Below, piece after piece: positions 35,088 through 50,000 of a DNA stretch of 64,000 nucleotides. Below the pieces are notes generated by a model. The model was not told the origin of the DNA, searched no databases, and saw only the letters and a list, made by a program, of their open reading frames with translations. Numbering within the stretch: position 1 is the first letter of the stretch; every line of letters starts with the position of its first letter. Origin of the DNA: Gordionus sp. m RMFG-2023 (lineage: Eukaryota > Nematomorpha > Gordioida > Chordodea > Parachordodidae); NCBI RefSeq assembly GCF_954871325.1, contig NC_088776.1:45030569-45094568 (forward strand), in the 5' to 3' direction. The translations under genes were made by a program, and so were the position numbers.

Positions 35088-38000
35088 CTATAATTAAATA
35101 TAAGGTATTTTTTAATAATATAAAAAATTACTATCTGCGCATATTAATCCAGAAAAGCTTTCGGAACAATCGCAATACTGTATATTGAACTCATTTTTTT
35201 TGCAAATCCCATTGTTAAGACAAAAATTATCACAAGAATCTATATTACAATATTCGTATTTCTATCTAGATTTTAATTGTGCTACCTTTACAAAAGTGTC
35301 CATCTCCTAAATATCCTATTTTGCATTGGCATTGGTAGGAATCAAATGTGTCGCTACAATCAGCAAATTCATGGCATGTATGATTTCCTAAACGACATTC
35401 ATTAGTATCGTTACACCCGATAAAGCCATCACCAACAAAACCTTCATAGCATATACAAGTGTATCCAGCTTTAGTGTTTATACAAGTCGCATTAGCTACA
35501 CATTTTGCCTCACCTGTTTCGCATTCATTTGTCGCTATTTATCCATTATTAATATATGTTTATATAATTATTTGGCTTACATATACAATCATTAAAATGA
35601 GTTGAACCCTCTTTTAGTGTTGTAAAGTCCTCGGGGCAACTAATACAAGTCTCCATCTGGATAGAAGGCTGATATGTTCCAATCGGACATATTTTACAAA
35701 TGTTTGAATCATTTAAATATGATCCAGAGGTGCATATTGCTAAATAAATTTATATTTAAAATAATAGGAATATTTTAAATACGTATTATACACTCCTGAA
35801 TTTTTCTAGAGCCTTCATATGTTGTTGTAAATCCTGAAGGACAAGGGAGACATCTATCGTGAACCACATATGTTCTATATCTACCTTTCACACACTTTTG
35901 ACAAATTCCATTTATGCTGTATTCCATACCTGATTCACATTCCTCTAGACATTGTGATAAAGATGTGGAATTAGTTAAAACAGTAGTAGTTGCTAGGGCA
36001 TAAGCTTGATTATCATATTTATGAACATGTGATATCAAAGGTTCTAGATTATTGTTTATTCTTCCTTCCATAACTAATTTAATTGGAATATAAGAGTTGA
36101 CAGGACACGAAATGCAGTCAAACATCCCCCAATCTGGTTGATAAAATCCGTATCCACAATCATGACATGTTTGAGTATCACCACCTTAATTTAATATGCA
36201 TAAATTTTACAAAAACTCTAAATAAAAGGTACCGTAATATTTTCCCGGAGGGCACGATTCTTTGCAATCTGTAATAGATATTGCTCCCATTATCGCTGTT
36301 TTGCTAGGTTTGTTATTTATTAAAGGACAAGGTTTACAAAAATTCACACTTCCTTCGATATCTTGATAAGAATCCTTAGGGCATAATATACATTTTTTAA
36401 TGTTTGGGTCAAAAGAGCTTCCCATCGAACAATTTACTTTATACAAATTATTAAACAGTTAATAAATAATAAAAAATTACCGCAATTATCTCCTAGTAAG
36501 ATTTGACCTTTAGAAAAACATAATGGCTTGATATTAACCTTAATTTTGTCTTTCATGACACTAACACCAGGTAGGCTATTCTCAAAATCAAATCCTTTCG
36601 ATAAATAAAAATGGTCCATCAATACATCTTTTAAAGGGGAAAATCTACCCTCTAATCTATTCTTCAATGGGTCGCTAATATTATGCGAGTATAACGTGTA
36701 TTCATTAATTATAAAATTACTTGATAGAAATGAATTGAAAATCAGCTATATAATAATTTCCTTTGTTCAGTTGATTAATATCAACTTTCGAATTTGTATC
36801 TATTAGAGAACTTTGAGTGTCAACGAAGTCACTTAAGACAATAAGGTTTTTTTTATCTGATAAATCGGTAGGGTCTTTTTCAGTGAAAAATAAATCATGG
36901 TCATTTTCTGTAGACCTTTTTTTAAACTTGGAATGTTCGTTTTGACATAATATCTCAATTTCGATATTTTGATTGCACTGATTATCAATAGAATTTTTAG
37001 GTACATCACACATCATTTCCCAGTAGATATTCAAAATGTCCAATTCTTTTCTTATGCGTCTTTCCAACTCTATTTTTCCAGCCGAATTACAGGGTCCCTT
37101 TGTTTTGAATAAGGCTGACATTTCAACAGTCTTTTCAGCACGCCTCATTCCTATATAGATTTTAATATATAGAATGTTTATGAATGTTGATTGTCTTTCA
37201 TAATCTCGAAGCAAATAACAATCAAGGAATCAAATCCAATATATTATTAATTTTAAAAAACAAATTTTTTAAAATTAATTATATTATTTTGTATCTTTGA
37301 GTATAGAAATAATGATCTCCATTCAAACTTTCAATTTTAAGTCCAGCCCAGCCCCAAATATTTTTTAAAAAATTTTCCAGCCCGGCCCGATTCTGAACAA
37401 ATAATTTTTTATTTGTCCCGAATAGCTTGGCTCGAGGAAATAATTTGCACGGCACGGATTTATTTAAATACCGAAATTAATTTTTTTTTAAAGTTTTATA
37501 CAATTAACTTTTGTTTTATTTTTAATTATATATTTTAGCGTCAATGTGTTTTTTCCACTTTAAATCATTTTTTGAGCGTGTTTAAATATTTAAAAAATTT
37601 GATTTTACCGGAAATGTATGCCGTCAAGTTCGGAATAACTACCCTATGGATTTCAAATAATTTTTCCATGAACTTTTAAACTTAATATAATTTTTATTAA
37701 AATTTCCCTATATTTTTAATAATTATAAATAACTCAAAGGTTAACAGCAAAATTGTCTGCAATTCTTAGGATAGGTATTCCAAACATGCTAGATGGCATG
37801 TTCGATAAAATCATATTACTAAATTTAAAAAAACTCGCTTAAAAAATGATTTAAGGTTGAAAAAATAACACTTTGCCTCTAACATATATATATATGAGAT
37901 ATTGGACATTGTATTATTAACCTCAAAATAAAAGATATATGGTGCCTAGTTTGCTTCAAATAAATAAAATTTAATATCTTTTTAACTTAAAAAAAATATT

Positions 38001-41000
38001 CTACAAATAAATAATAAATATTGGCGTCATGTTTCTTGAAAACATATTTGTTTTACACAAAATTGAATTGATTATATATGTCATAATTTTTAAAGGGATC
38101 ATGACTATCCGGGATCTTCACGGGATTTAAAGGGATAAATAAAAAATTAGGGTTGATAATTAAGGAATGATAATACGGGATTATCACGTTTTAATAAAAA
38201 ATTAGGGTTGATAATTAAGGAATGATAATACGGGATTATCACGTTTTAATCGTGATAAAGAGGAATCTTATTTAAAAAGCGTTTTCCACGAGTTTCGTTG
38301 CGTTTTTAATTTTCAATTTTGTTTTTTTTGGCCTTATGATATAAGATATGTCTAGTATAGGGTATCATTCGATAGCTAATCAAAAGATTTATTCAACTGG
38401 AGGTCAATCTCTGCCCCAGTGATAATACCGTATAGTTCTTTATCCTTTAAAAAATTGAAATTTTAAAGGGATCCCTTTAAATCCCGTGAAGATCCCGGAT
38501 AGTCATGATCCCTTTAAAAATTACGACATATATATTACAAAATTCAAAACCGCCAGATTTTTTAAGAAAATGTTAGGCAACCTACCCCGAACCAATATTT
38601 TAAAAAAAATAGAGCCTGGGCCGGTTTATGACTTAGCCTATTTTTCTATCTTCTAAATTCAACGACTATATACCTGAGCATTGTGGGAAAGAAGGGTTAT
38701 CTTCATCTAAGTTAGGCCTCCAAATACCTTCTTGTCCACATGTATAGAATTTAGGAACTGGTATGGAAAAGCTACTATTGTATTCATGCTCACAACTTAT
38801 GCTACAGAATCCAAAATTCGAGCCAGACCCCCAATTACCACATTCAATTTTTAGCTGTTTCGTATCTGCAAGTCCCAGTTTCTTAACTGAAGCTATTAAT
38901 GATTGCATCCTAGTATTACAATCCCGTGTTTTTTGATTGACAAATATATTAAAATTGCATAAATCCATATTTCCAGATGAGTCCTTAGCTATTATGGATA
39001 CCATATGTTTTCCCAAAGCAAAATAAGAACCTAATTATTTAGAGGAGATTATTTATAATTTATGTTCTATTGATATGAATAATTACCAGATTCATGAGAA
39101 GATTCAATGTTAACAATTTTTTTGTTGTCTTTCAATACTATAGTTGACCAATTTACTAAAATTCCCCTCTTTTCAGTAGAAATAGTTATTTCAGAAGGAC
39201 AATTAGCAATCCTAGGAGAGTTTTTGTCTATAAAATTATTTACTTTAGATATAATAGCAATAACTTTATATCTTGAAATTAATTTTAATATAATATAGAT
39301 TTAAGATTAAAAATATAGAAATTCAGCTTAAATGAGTAAACCAAGTTTAAGAGGGTCACATATCGAAGGATCATTTCGACCTTCTTCACACAAAGAATTT
39401 CCGCAGCTTGAAGGTATCCTTTCAGTGTCACCAACCATATGATAATCTGACCATCTGGCTAATAAACCATCGTAAACTATTGGAGCTTTTGCACAATTAA
39501 CGCTCTAATTTTCATATATCAATAAATATTTTATTTTAAAGAATAAAACTTGCAAAGGTATTTCAGCCTCATAACTCAATATTCTGTCCCACAAATTGAC
39601 CCTGCTTACGTAACCCCTAAATTGAGTGTTTAAAGGAAATCCTTTTGCGGTATTATCTATTGATGTTAACGTATCGAGATCTGGTTTATAAATACTTGTC
39701 TGCTTCAAATCTCCCCACACAATATCTCCCAAGGTGATGGATAGATACTCGGGAAATTTGTTATTCTTTCTTCGTCTGTTTTTTCTTTTATAAGTCTCCT
39801 CTACTAGTTCATCCACATTCGTTATTCGTACTCCGTCTAATATAATATCAAAGGAATTTTCATTGGAAGAGAGAGTTATCATTAAATGATGCCACAGACC
39901 ATCGTTAATAGTCTTGGCAGCATTAGGATCTGACGAACCGAAAAATATAACTTTGTGTGGGTCATTTTTAAAGATATTGATATGCACACCAATGTAATCT
40001 ATCTTCAATAATTCTCTGACGGGATTTATAGCCCTGTCGGATCTATATAATATAAATTATCATTTAATTATTTAAAATTGATGATAAAGGGTTGCAGCTC
40101 ACTCCATTTCCCATAAGGTTAAGATGTTTCCTTTGTCCTTGTAATCCAAATATCTTACCCATAACCCTATTGTTATACTGTGGGTTCTAAGATTGAGAGG
40201 GCTTTGTAAATATGCACCAGATTTTCTGTTTTTCCCATTGATGTATAAATCCCATAACACATCTACTTCTATATAAAATGAAATATATAATTTATTTTTA
40301 TTATTATGATTCTTTAAGTAGCAGCAAGTAGAAATTTTTAGCTGGAGAGACACTTATTGAAACTAAAAATTAGTTCATAGAAATTCCAAAGGTTATATTT
40401 ATGTAATCCTATATATTTAAAATTTCATGCTAAATATCGCATTTAAAAATATTATGATATCCACAAATATACATAATCTTGTTGTAGACTATCAAAAATA
40501 TACCCATAAAATTATGAAGGTAAATTAAATGTTATTTAAAAAATACCTTTATCGCACTTAGGACCCGTTGTATTAAATGGGCATTGGCAGGTAAAAGAAT
40601 TGATCCCGTCTATACATTTAGCAAAATCAGGGCATTTATTATTGTTACCTTCTGTGTTTCGGCAATCATCTATATTAATAGTACATCTTTGACCTTCGAA
40701 CCCTAATGGACATTCACATTTAAAAGATGAAGGTTCATTTTGGCTAACGTAAAACGGCGAATCTGAAGATAAAACCACTTCTTTGCAAACACCTCCATTT
40801 TTGCAAGGTGAATCATCGCAAGGATTTTTTAACTTTTCGCAACCATTACCGTAAAAGCCTGGAAAAATAACGAGATTGTGGAATTTGAAATGTTAAAAAA
40901 AAATTTTTCTCATAATTTAAAAAATTATTAATTACTTGTGGGGCATAAACATTTCATATTTCCATTTTCAACAACGCATGTTCCTCCGTTTAAGCATGGA

Positions 41001-44000
41001 ATACCAGCACACAAATCAGGAGATCCTGTACATCGTTTACCACTATACCCTGGTTCACACCTTTTCGGTTATATATAAAAAATAAATCAATAAATCTGCA
41101 AAATTCAAAATTCCTGACCTTAAATAATATATTATATCCTAATTATATTAATATACTAGTCTAGACTGAAGATTCATTTATTACGATTCATTCTAAATTG
41201 TGTATAGCAAAGGAGTCAGCTGTAAATGCCATTCGTGTGGTCTTCACCATTGGTTAAATGACATTTATGTTGAAAAAAAATTACTCCATCATAGTACATT
41301 GTTTTTAATGTTGTAAAAGATGATTTATTAAATTTTACTTAAAAAATGATTTTTAAAAATTATACTAAAATTCAATATAAATTATATCAAAATAAAATAT
41401 ATTTAAAAAAATAAATAGGAATATACTAAAATTTATATAAAAAAAACATTTTAAAAATAAGGAAACCATCATCCTAGAGAGGAGTAAATGCTTAAGAAAT
41501 TGGACTGGCAGATTTTGAGAGAAATCTGCTTATGAAAGCAGAATCCTTTGTTGCGGGTACCAGTAATAAGTTTACTTTTTTTAACCAATAGAACATCCCT
41601 ATCGTGTTGGTAACTATTAGTAAAATAGAGTGTCTGTGTGAGACTAGCATATTTTTTTTAAAGACTTCTGCCTTTTCAATGGCAGCAGGTGTAATTCCAG
41701 ATTAGTGAATATTTTTAAACAATACAAAACAAAAAATGTCATTAATTCTACATGAAGACCACAAAATGATGTGTACATCTTATAGCTATTTGCGTACCCG
41801 AAAATATCTCACCGGATCAAGTTTTCACTTATATGGGTATACAATAATTAAATTATACTGTTGTATTTAATTTTGGTACTCTTTAGGAGTAGAAATTTTT
41901 CACAATTATATAAGTGTGAGATAAATTGATAGCGTTTGAGATTTAATAATATAATTTTTAGTTCTATTACCGTACCCAGGTATATAAAAAATGGAATTTC
42001 CTCAAATTTCGATAGATAGTGGCAAATTATTAAGTCATATCCAACATTTATATTAATTATTATTAGAAATTAATAGGATTGGGCTATAAATTTGTGTCCG
42101 AATTTGAAAAACATGTGCCTAATAATGAAGGTGCACCAAAATTTTTGTTTAAATTGTGGAGGTGATCTTATTAAAAACCTAAATTAGAGAAGTTTTAACG
42201 GGAATATATTACGGTATGATTAAATTGATTTCATTAATTTTGATACAAATTGACATAATAAAAATTTGATGTTCATACGAGCAAAAATAGTCCTTAAATA
42301 TATTGAAACATTTTCCGCCATTTCTGCAATCCGAATTTTCGCAAGAATCAACAATAATTTCACAGTTTTTTCCTTTCCATCCGGACTGGCATTTACATTG
42401 ATAGTCCGCAATCTTATCCAAACAGGTTCCACCATTCAAACATGGATCCATGACACAATCATCTACATTAATCTAAAGAGAATAATTTTTAGTGTGAGGT
42501 TAACGAGAATTATTTATTATTTCAGAGATATCTGTAGGGATACCTTTACAAAGCTCAGCCCGGATTCAATAATAATTTTCATTTTCAAACTCGGTCCAGT
42601 ATTTCTATGAATTTTTTGCCCGCCCCGGGTATTTTTTTGTCATTTTATGGCCCAGATTAACCCGAAATTTTAAAATTTTGTTATTTTGAATTATTTCTGG
42701 CTGTATTTTATAAATTATTTCTAAGAGAAATTGAAAAAATATTAGAAATAAATGAAATATCAAACGGTCCATTATATAATCTGATTTATTTTTGATAGAA
42801 ATGGGAGAATTTACTTTCAAAATAAATCTAAAATTATTTATGAGATTTTTTTGCCTAATTTAAAATAAATTTCGTTATAACTCAGTCAGCAGAGATTTTT
42901 TTTGGTGAAAATCTAAAAATGAACCCCAATGTATTTTTAAAGATGCATGGATGTTAGTAACTATAAAATTAAAAATGACATTTACTATAAAAAAAACATT
43001 TTATTTATAATTAAAGGTCCCACCTTAGCACAAATCCAGACGTGGCACATATCTAATATATATACTAATCATGTAGCACCTAAATGCTTATCTTGAATTG
43101 GCGTTGTGACATATACATAAAGATGCTTGGAAGAGGTTAAAACGGGGTTTTCCAATAATTTTCAATCAAATGATAGAAACTGCAATATAACATGCTCTCT
43201 TTTATAAAAATAAGTATTGACCTTATTGAACATCTTTTTTCCCCTCATATCCAAAAAAACTCTTTTAGGCCATTTGGATTAGAATTGGCAACAAGACATC
43301 AATACTAATAAAAACAGAGGGTGTTGCATATATTATAACTTAATTTTTAAAAGGCTTTTTGTGCTTAATATTTATTTTTATATTTATATTATATAATTTG
43401 CCACTTCTTTAATTAGTCTATCGTTTAAAATTGTAAATATATTTTAATCTTTATATTTGAAGGAATTAAATTATGTTTATTTAATTTATTCAATGCAATA
43501 TTTATTTCACTTAAAAATTAGGAATCAATTCTTGATAATTTAATAAAATCAGTGCTTCAAAATAAAAATAAATTAATAAAAAAAAAATTGCGCTTGTAAA
43601 TCATATGACCAAAAAAATAATCCGCTGCTAACTGGTTCTTACAAAATTTATATATGTGGTAAAAGTTAACTACCTCACAGTTTGTTCCAATAAATCCAGG
43701 TTTACATTTGCATTTATAATCTCCTAATAGATCCCTACACTCGATAGATCCTATAGGATCGCAAGGATTATTAAGACATTCATCTACATCTATTTCACAT
43801 GTTTTACCTGATGAAACATATAAATTTATAAAAAAAAATAAAATAATTAAGGGTACAAATTTTTTAAAAAATTAAATATGTAGAATAAAATCAAAATTTA
43901 CCTTGAGTTCCTACATCGCATTCACATGAATATGTATCATTTCCATCATGACAAATACCATTATTAAGACATGGATTATGAGCACAATCATTAATATTAT

Positions 44001-47000
44001 GTTGGCATTCAAATCCCGTAAATCCAGGTGGGCATATACATTCATAGTTGTCGATCATATCTATACATGAGCCGCTATTCTTGCATGGATTTGGTGAACA
44101 TTCGTCGATATTGATTTCGCAGTTATCACCTATTTTGCATTTACTTTATTTACGAACATTAATTCATAATTTTTTATATACCCGCATAGCCGTAGAGACA
44201 TACGCACTCCTTGTAAAGCAATCTATCTACGCAAGTTCCATTATGGCAAGGGTTAGGGTCGCATAAATTCTCTTTTATTTCACATCTCTTGCCTTTAAAT
44301 CCCATTGGACAAGCACATTCATAGTCCATGTGCAGATCTGTGCACGGAGCTCCTAACAAACATGGTTCTTCCGAGCAATCATCTGTTATTAAGGATATTA
44401 AGAGGCAATAGCTTTAATTAATAAATATTTTTTACCGATATTAATTTGACAATACCGTCCTGTCCAACCTGGAGTGCATTTACACGTGAAGCGATCTAGA
44501 GGAGCTGCTTCGCATATTGCTCCATTTAAACAAGGGTTCTGATGATCGGAACCACATGAATTTATAGTTTCATTGCAACTTTTCATTATTAGACATCAAA
44601 AATTTTATTATATAATATTTTGGTTAGCAATTAATATTTCTTTGATTATGTAAAAAGGATGGCTGAAATGTAGTTCACCTAATTTAACATTTCTAATATA
44701 TTGAAAAGATTTTAAAAGAGAAAATAAGCCGAATTTCTCCTTAGCAATATTGAAAAATAAATATTTTAAAAAAAATTATGAAACTTATTTATTAAATTTT
44801 TGCCCTCCTCCCTCTCTGAAAAAAAGTGGACACCAAGTATTATTTTACTATTTGCCAGTAAATCCCTTTCTACAGAGACAATGATAGGGATCTGAATTTT
44901 GACACATGGATGAGGCGTGGCATGAATTATTTTCGCACATATTCGGAGGTATTTCACATCGATATCCACTATATGCTAATGCAAAAAATAAAATGTGATT
45001 CTTAATGATCAAAATTTTAGACTATAATACCTCTGGGACAGGTGCAAGAATACCCGTTACTTCCATCTTGACATGTGCCACCATTAAAACATGGTCCCGT
45101 CTCGCATTCATCTATATTCGTCTTACATAAAGCTCCAGTATAACCCGAGGGGCACACGCACACTTCCTTGTGATATAGTACTTTACATAATCCACCATTT
45201 TGGCAAAGATCCGTACAAATGACTGTTATATCGAAAATAATAGATTAAAAATGATAATAATTGAGCACGTTTTATATGTATATTTAATTACCTTTTTCAC
45301 AATTATTCATAGAAATGGAACCATTTCCTTTAGTAAAGGAATCTTCCGGACATTCATGGCAGTAAATTTGACCAGATTTATCTTGATAATAGTTTTTAGG
45401 ACATGCCATGCATATCTCTAAGCCAGTAGGAGAAAAGTACCCTGGTTGACAAGATTCTTTTTTTTAACATATATTTTTTAAAAAAATTTATTTTAATTAG
45501 ATTTTGTATAAATATTTGTGAGTTGTGAGACATGTATCAGAAATTTTATAGTCAAATAAAATATTTCATATGCCATACATAACATATCATCGCTTGCATT
45601 GGTATTCCTTTTCCTATCTGACGATGTTTCAAAATAATACTAAAATATCGTATCTCAATACTAATAAAAATGTGTTAATTACATTTTGTGACATAACCTA
45701 AATTATATTTTATTTTATAGTTATTTTTAGACATTTATATTTAAATAATAACAGCATATAAATTTAATCTTAAAATATTGTAAATTTAAATACAGTATAA
45801 TAGAATTGAGCAAGCTTCATTTATATCCTTTTAATAATTAATGAAGTTATAAAGTGGTTATAATAGATTTTCTTACAAGATATATAATTTCATATATTTT
45901 GAATGGTAAATGTTTTAACAATCATGATCAGGCGCGTACGCAGGAATTTGGTCTGGGGGAGGGGGGATAATAAAATTTTTTAAGAAATATTATTGTTTTT
46001 TAAAAATATCAAGCATAAATTTATTAACTAATAACTATTTCTAATACACAATTTTTAATTAATGTGAATTAAAAAAAAATTATATGTAAAGAATCACTTA
46101 AATGACCCAAAATAGAAATTTGAATTTTTTGAGCCTTTACACAAAAAGTTTCTTAGGAATAATTGCATTTTGTATGTTATATATTTATAATGTAAAATCC
46201 AATCTTCGTTGTGATTGAGCTAATTTTTTAATTATCCCATCCTTGCTTGTCGTCAAACGCCTATGTTCAAAAGATCCAAACCTTTCAATCTACTTTCAGA
46301 TGTTGTACTTCTTGGTACGTTTTTCAGAGACCTGCAGGCCCGGCCCCCGGGCCGGACAGTATTTTAATTTTTTTAAATATACCCGGGGCCCGAATTTTTA
46401 AAAAAAACACCCAAGCCGGGCTGTATTTTTTAAAACAGCCTATATTCGAAATCGTTATTATTAGTTATAAAAATCAAAAATAAATATAATTTATTTTAAA
46501 AAAATCCAGGCCCCTGAAAATTTTATTATGAAAAAAGCCGGGCTGAGCCTGAAAATATTTTTAAAAAACCCAGGCCAGGCCTAAAAATTAAAAAAAATCC
46601 GGACCGTGCCCTGCAAATGGCACTTCGGCAGGCCTCTGTTATTCTTCTTAAAAAAGAGAATGTTCTCTCATTAGTTTACTAATGGGAAGAGTTTATAAAC
46701 CCTTTTAATAAACTGGGAATTTAATCTAAAATGTGTTTGAAATAATGCAGAGCATCCATAGCATTTTTTGGGACTATATCAACCATAGTTAATCTTATTA
46801 ACATAGTTATTCAGCTAGTAAGGCATCATAAGATACTTTAACATCTTCATAATAAAAATCTAACAAATATTTTTTTTCTATCACCTTATGAAAAAGGTTG
46901 GGAAGGCTTTTGTGGAAGTAATATTTGCAGATTAGTAAGTGCTGCATGATGAATTAAAAATTCATTTATTTGGGTTATAAATGTATCTGTATTTAGATAT

Positions 47001-50000
47001 ACTCTTCTACTGATCCTATATTAATGTTTTAACGATGAGCTTGCCTTGCTACAAGTCGAGGGAGACAAATATTAAACACGTATAGCTCTGCTTTTGACTC
47101 AACAATAAAATATAAAATATGAAATTCTTCATCAACATTAGCCCTAATTTCCTTGAGTTCTGATAAAATGCTCTCCTCTATTCTCATCTTCTTAATCAAG
47201 TCAATGTCATGTTTTTGAAAGTAATACTTAAAATAGTTGTATAATTAAATAATACATTCTAATGAGAAATAAAATTTGGAATAAGCATTGAATCCAATAA
47301 TTTTCTTGCTTCTGAGGAAATATTTTATTGTGATATTTCAGTAATAGCAAATATTTGGCTCTTCTTAACTCCTTAAAAGCTGTTACTGCTTGATGGCAGA
47401 GACTCTATCTCGTTTGATAAGGTTGTAATTTCTTTTTCCCTGTTGGACAAGAAGTTTCAGAAATAATTATTATTTGACTAGAAATTTAAATGGTAGATAA
47501 ATATTACGCCACTAAAAATTTGAAAATAATAAATAAATATTTTGCCGGAAAACTTGAAATCGAAATTAATTGATTAAGTAACTTATTAGATAAATGTGAT
47601 AATAAATATAATTAAATATATATTTAATATGAGATACGAATAAATATAATTAAATATATATTTAATATGAGATACGAATAAATATTAACAAATATAAATT
47701 AATATAAACAATAATATTTTTGAAAAATATATCCGGCATCTGCATTTTTTGGCTTTAGGGAGGGGGGGGGATTTGCTCCCCCCCCCGCTGCGTACGCCAA
47801 TGATCATGATCATTTATATAAAAATATGTGAAATAGGATCATTTTTATCGATTGTAAACTCATCAAATAATGGGCCAAATTTTAACCTATCCTTATTAGT
47901 GGTCTGAGAACCAATACTAAAAACGTAAGATTAACAAAATATTGTATTGGTATTGGGTCTAAAATATTGGTATTGGGTAAAATATTGGTATTGGTTTAAA
48001 CAATATTTTTTATTTCTTGTATTAATAATGGTATTGGTTTAAACTCAAATTATTAATTAAAAGAATAGAAATAATTACTGTTAAAACAGGGCTGAGAAAT
48101 AAGTTTCAAAATTTTACTGAATGCAAATTTTGTTTTTAAACTAGGAATTTAAGTGATGTAACAGGCGAGTAGACATGAATTTTCTAAGGGGTGGGGGGAA
48201 ATAATTTTTTTATATTAAAATAATTTTTTTTAAGCATAAAAAATTTTTAGAATTAATCATCATATAAAATTTGTTAGAGACAATCATATTTAAAAATATG
48301 ATAATTTCGAACACAAATAATAAAATATTAGAAAATACAAAATATTAAGAGAAATATAATACGGTTAAATATTATAGTTATATAAATCGGTATGTAAATC
48401 ACAATAAAATATAAAATTAAAACATTATATAATGATTTAAAAAGTTAGTCAATATATCGTTCATATAAAAATTTAATCTTCTTTGCGGTTGGGCCAATTT
48501 TTTAATAATTTGTTTTGTGTTAGGGATTAGATCTCGATGAGTAAGCTAATCTAATGATATTGGTTTTTATTCTCTGTAATGAAGAAAAGGTCCTTTCATT
48601 TGTTTATGTAATAATTGGTATCCTTGCCAAAATATACAGTAATCTTAATATATTTGGAAAACTTATAAATCGTTTTCAGTATCATCAACATTATCTATCA
48701 TTATTAACACTATTTGCTCTTCATTCATTATAATATCATAAATGAATAGATAATAGATATCATGTAAAAAATTTACTTCCACAGTACAAATAAACTATAA
48801 TTATCAGAGACCTGCAGAGGTACCATTTGCACGGCCCGGCCCGGTTTTAAATTTTTTAGGCCCGGCCCGGATATTTAAAAAAAAAATTTTTACGGCCCGG
48901 ACCGGATTTAAAAAATTAAGGCCCGGCCCGGATATTTTTTTAAAAAAAAATTTCAGGCCCGGCTCGGAATTTTTTAAAATTATATTCGACCTGGTATATA
49001 CAAAAATTCACCTATGAGTTATTTTACCATATTTTTCAGCGAGTATTATCGCTTATTATTTAAAAAATACATGTAAAAAGCTAATATTTTGAGAATATTA
49101 TATTGAATTTATAAAAATTATAAAACTGTTATTTATAAAAATGGATATTTTGAGCATATACTATATTTTATATTGCATTTATAAAAATAAAACTAATATT
49201 TAATTTATAAAAATGGAAAATATTTTGAGAAAATAATATATTGTATTTAATTTACTATTTAATTTATAAAATAAAAATAAATCGCTATTTAAAAAAATGC
49301 ATGTATAATAAATAGTATTTTGAAAATATAATCTAATTGCACAATATTAATATAATTTATTTTATAATATAAATTTTTAACAAAAGAAGATAATTGTATT
49401 ATATAATATTGTAAAAAAGAATAATGAAAAATGTTGGATTAAAAACTTTCATGACTCAAGGTAAATATAATAAATGCAATAAATATTTGACAGTTTGCAA
49501 AGTAAAAAACCAGCATGATTGACGAAACCCTATGCTCAAGGAAGATATTAAAAATTCACAAATTATCACCAAGAAAGAGAAGCATATCTACCTTTTCAGG
49601 TTGAAGATTACTTCTTCTTTCTTCAAGAATTCTTCCAGTAGTGGAAAAATTCCGCTCACAGCTTGCACTTGAAGCAGGAATTGCCAATTTTTCTAAAATT
49701 GGAAATTCGCTTTGATGAGCCGCCCACCACTTTAACAAATTATCCACCTTAAATGTTTCATCTATTTTTTTATTTATGTAATTATAATATTCATCATCGG
49801 GTATTGACATATTACCAGAATTACCATCGCCCCATTTGTCATAAAATTCAGTTTGTTTAACAACAGTCGTAATTTGACTGGTCGATGGTATTTCATTTAC
49901 TTCCTGAGCCTCTTGCAATTTAATATAATCTTTTATATAGTTTTCCGTCATCTTGCGATCTGTCTCTGACTACATACGTAATTGCTTGAATTTGGGACAG

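Larger units (their letters stand above)
45929..47802 (-). mobile_element. hAT family A, copy 2, complete ends and perfect TSD
   Basis: Begins CAGGCGCGTACGCAGG and ends GCTGCGTACGCCAATG (inverse CATTGGCGTACGCAGC). ATCATGAT is duplicated at 45921-45928 and 47803-47810, a perfect 8-bp hAT TSD. Minus-strand transposase pieces include [44 protein letters not shown] and [14 protein letters not shown], interrupted by stops. A G-run/C-run just inside the ends can pair. A GGCCGGGC MITE is nested at 46325-46638. Located in the giant receptor intron. Confidence 0.88.

Noticed and set aside
35240-35285. Direct extension of the last EGF exon to KYEYCNIDS upstream
   Set aside because: It would need a 20-nt intron or a stop read-through. 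The acceptor at 35240 gives a 46-nt intron and correct phase.
41208-41790. Weak inverted repeat with GTGTGGTCTTCA words in an intron
   Set aside because: Arms are short and diverged and no target duplication is visible; not enough for an element call.
42209-42610. Overlapping frames on both strands around 42.2-42.6 kb
   Set aside because: Only the minus-strand frame with EGF cysteine spacing is real. The others are shadows.
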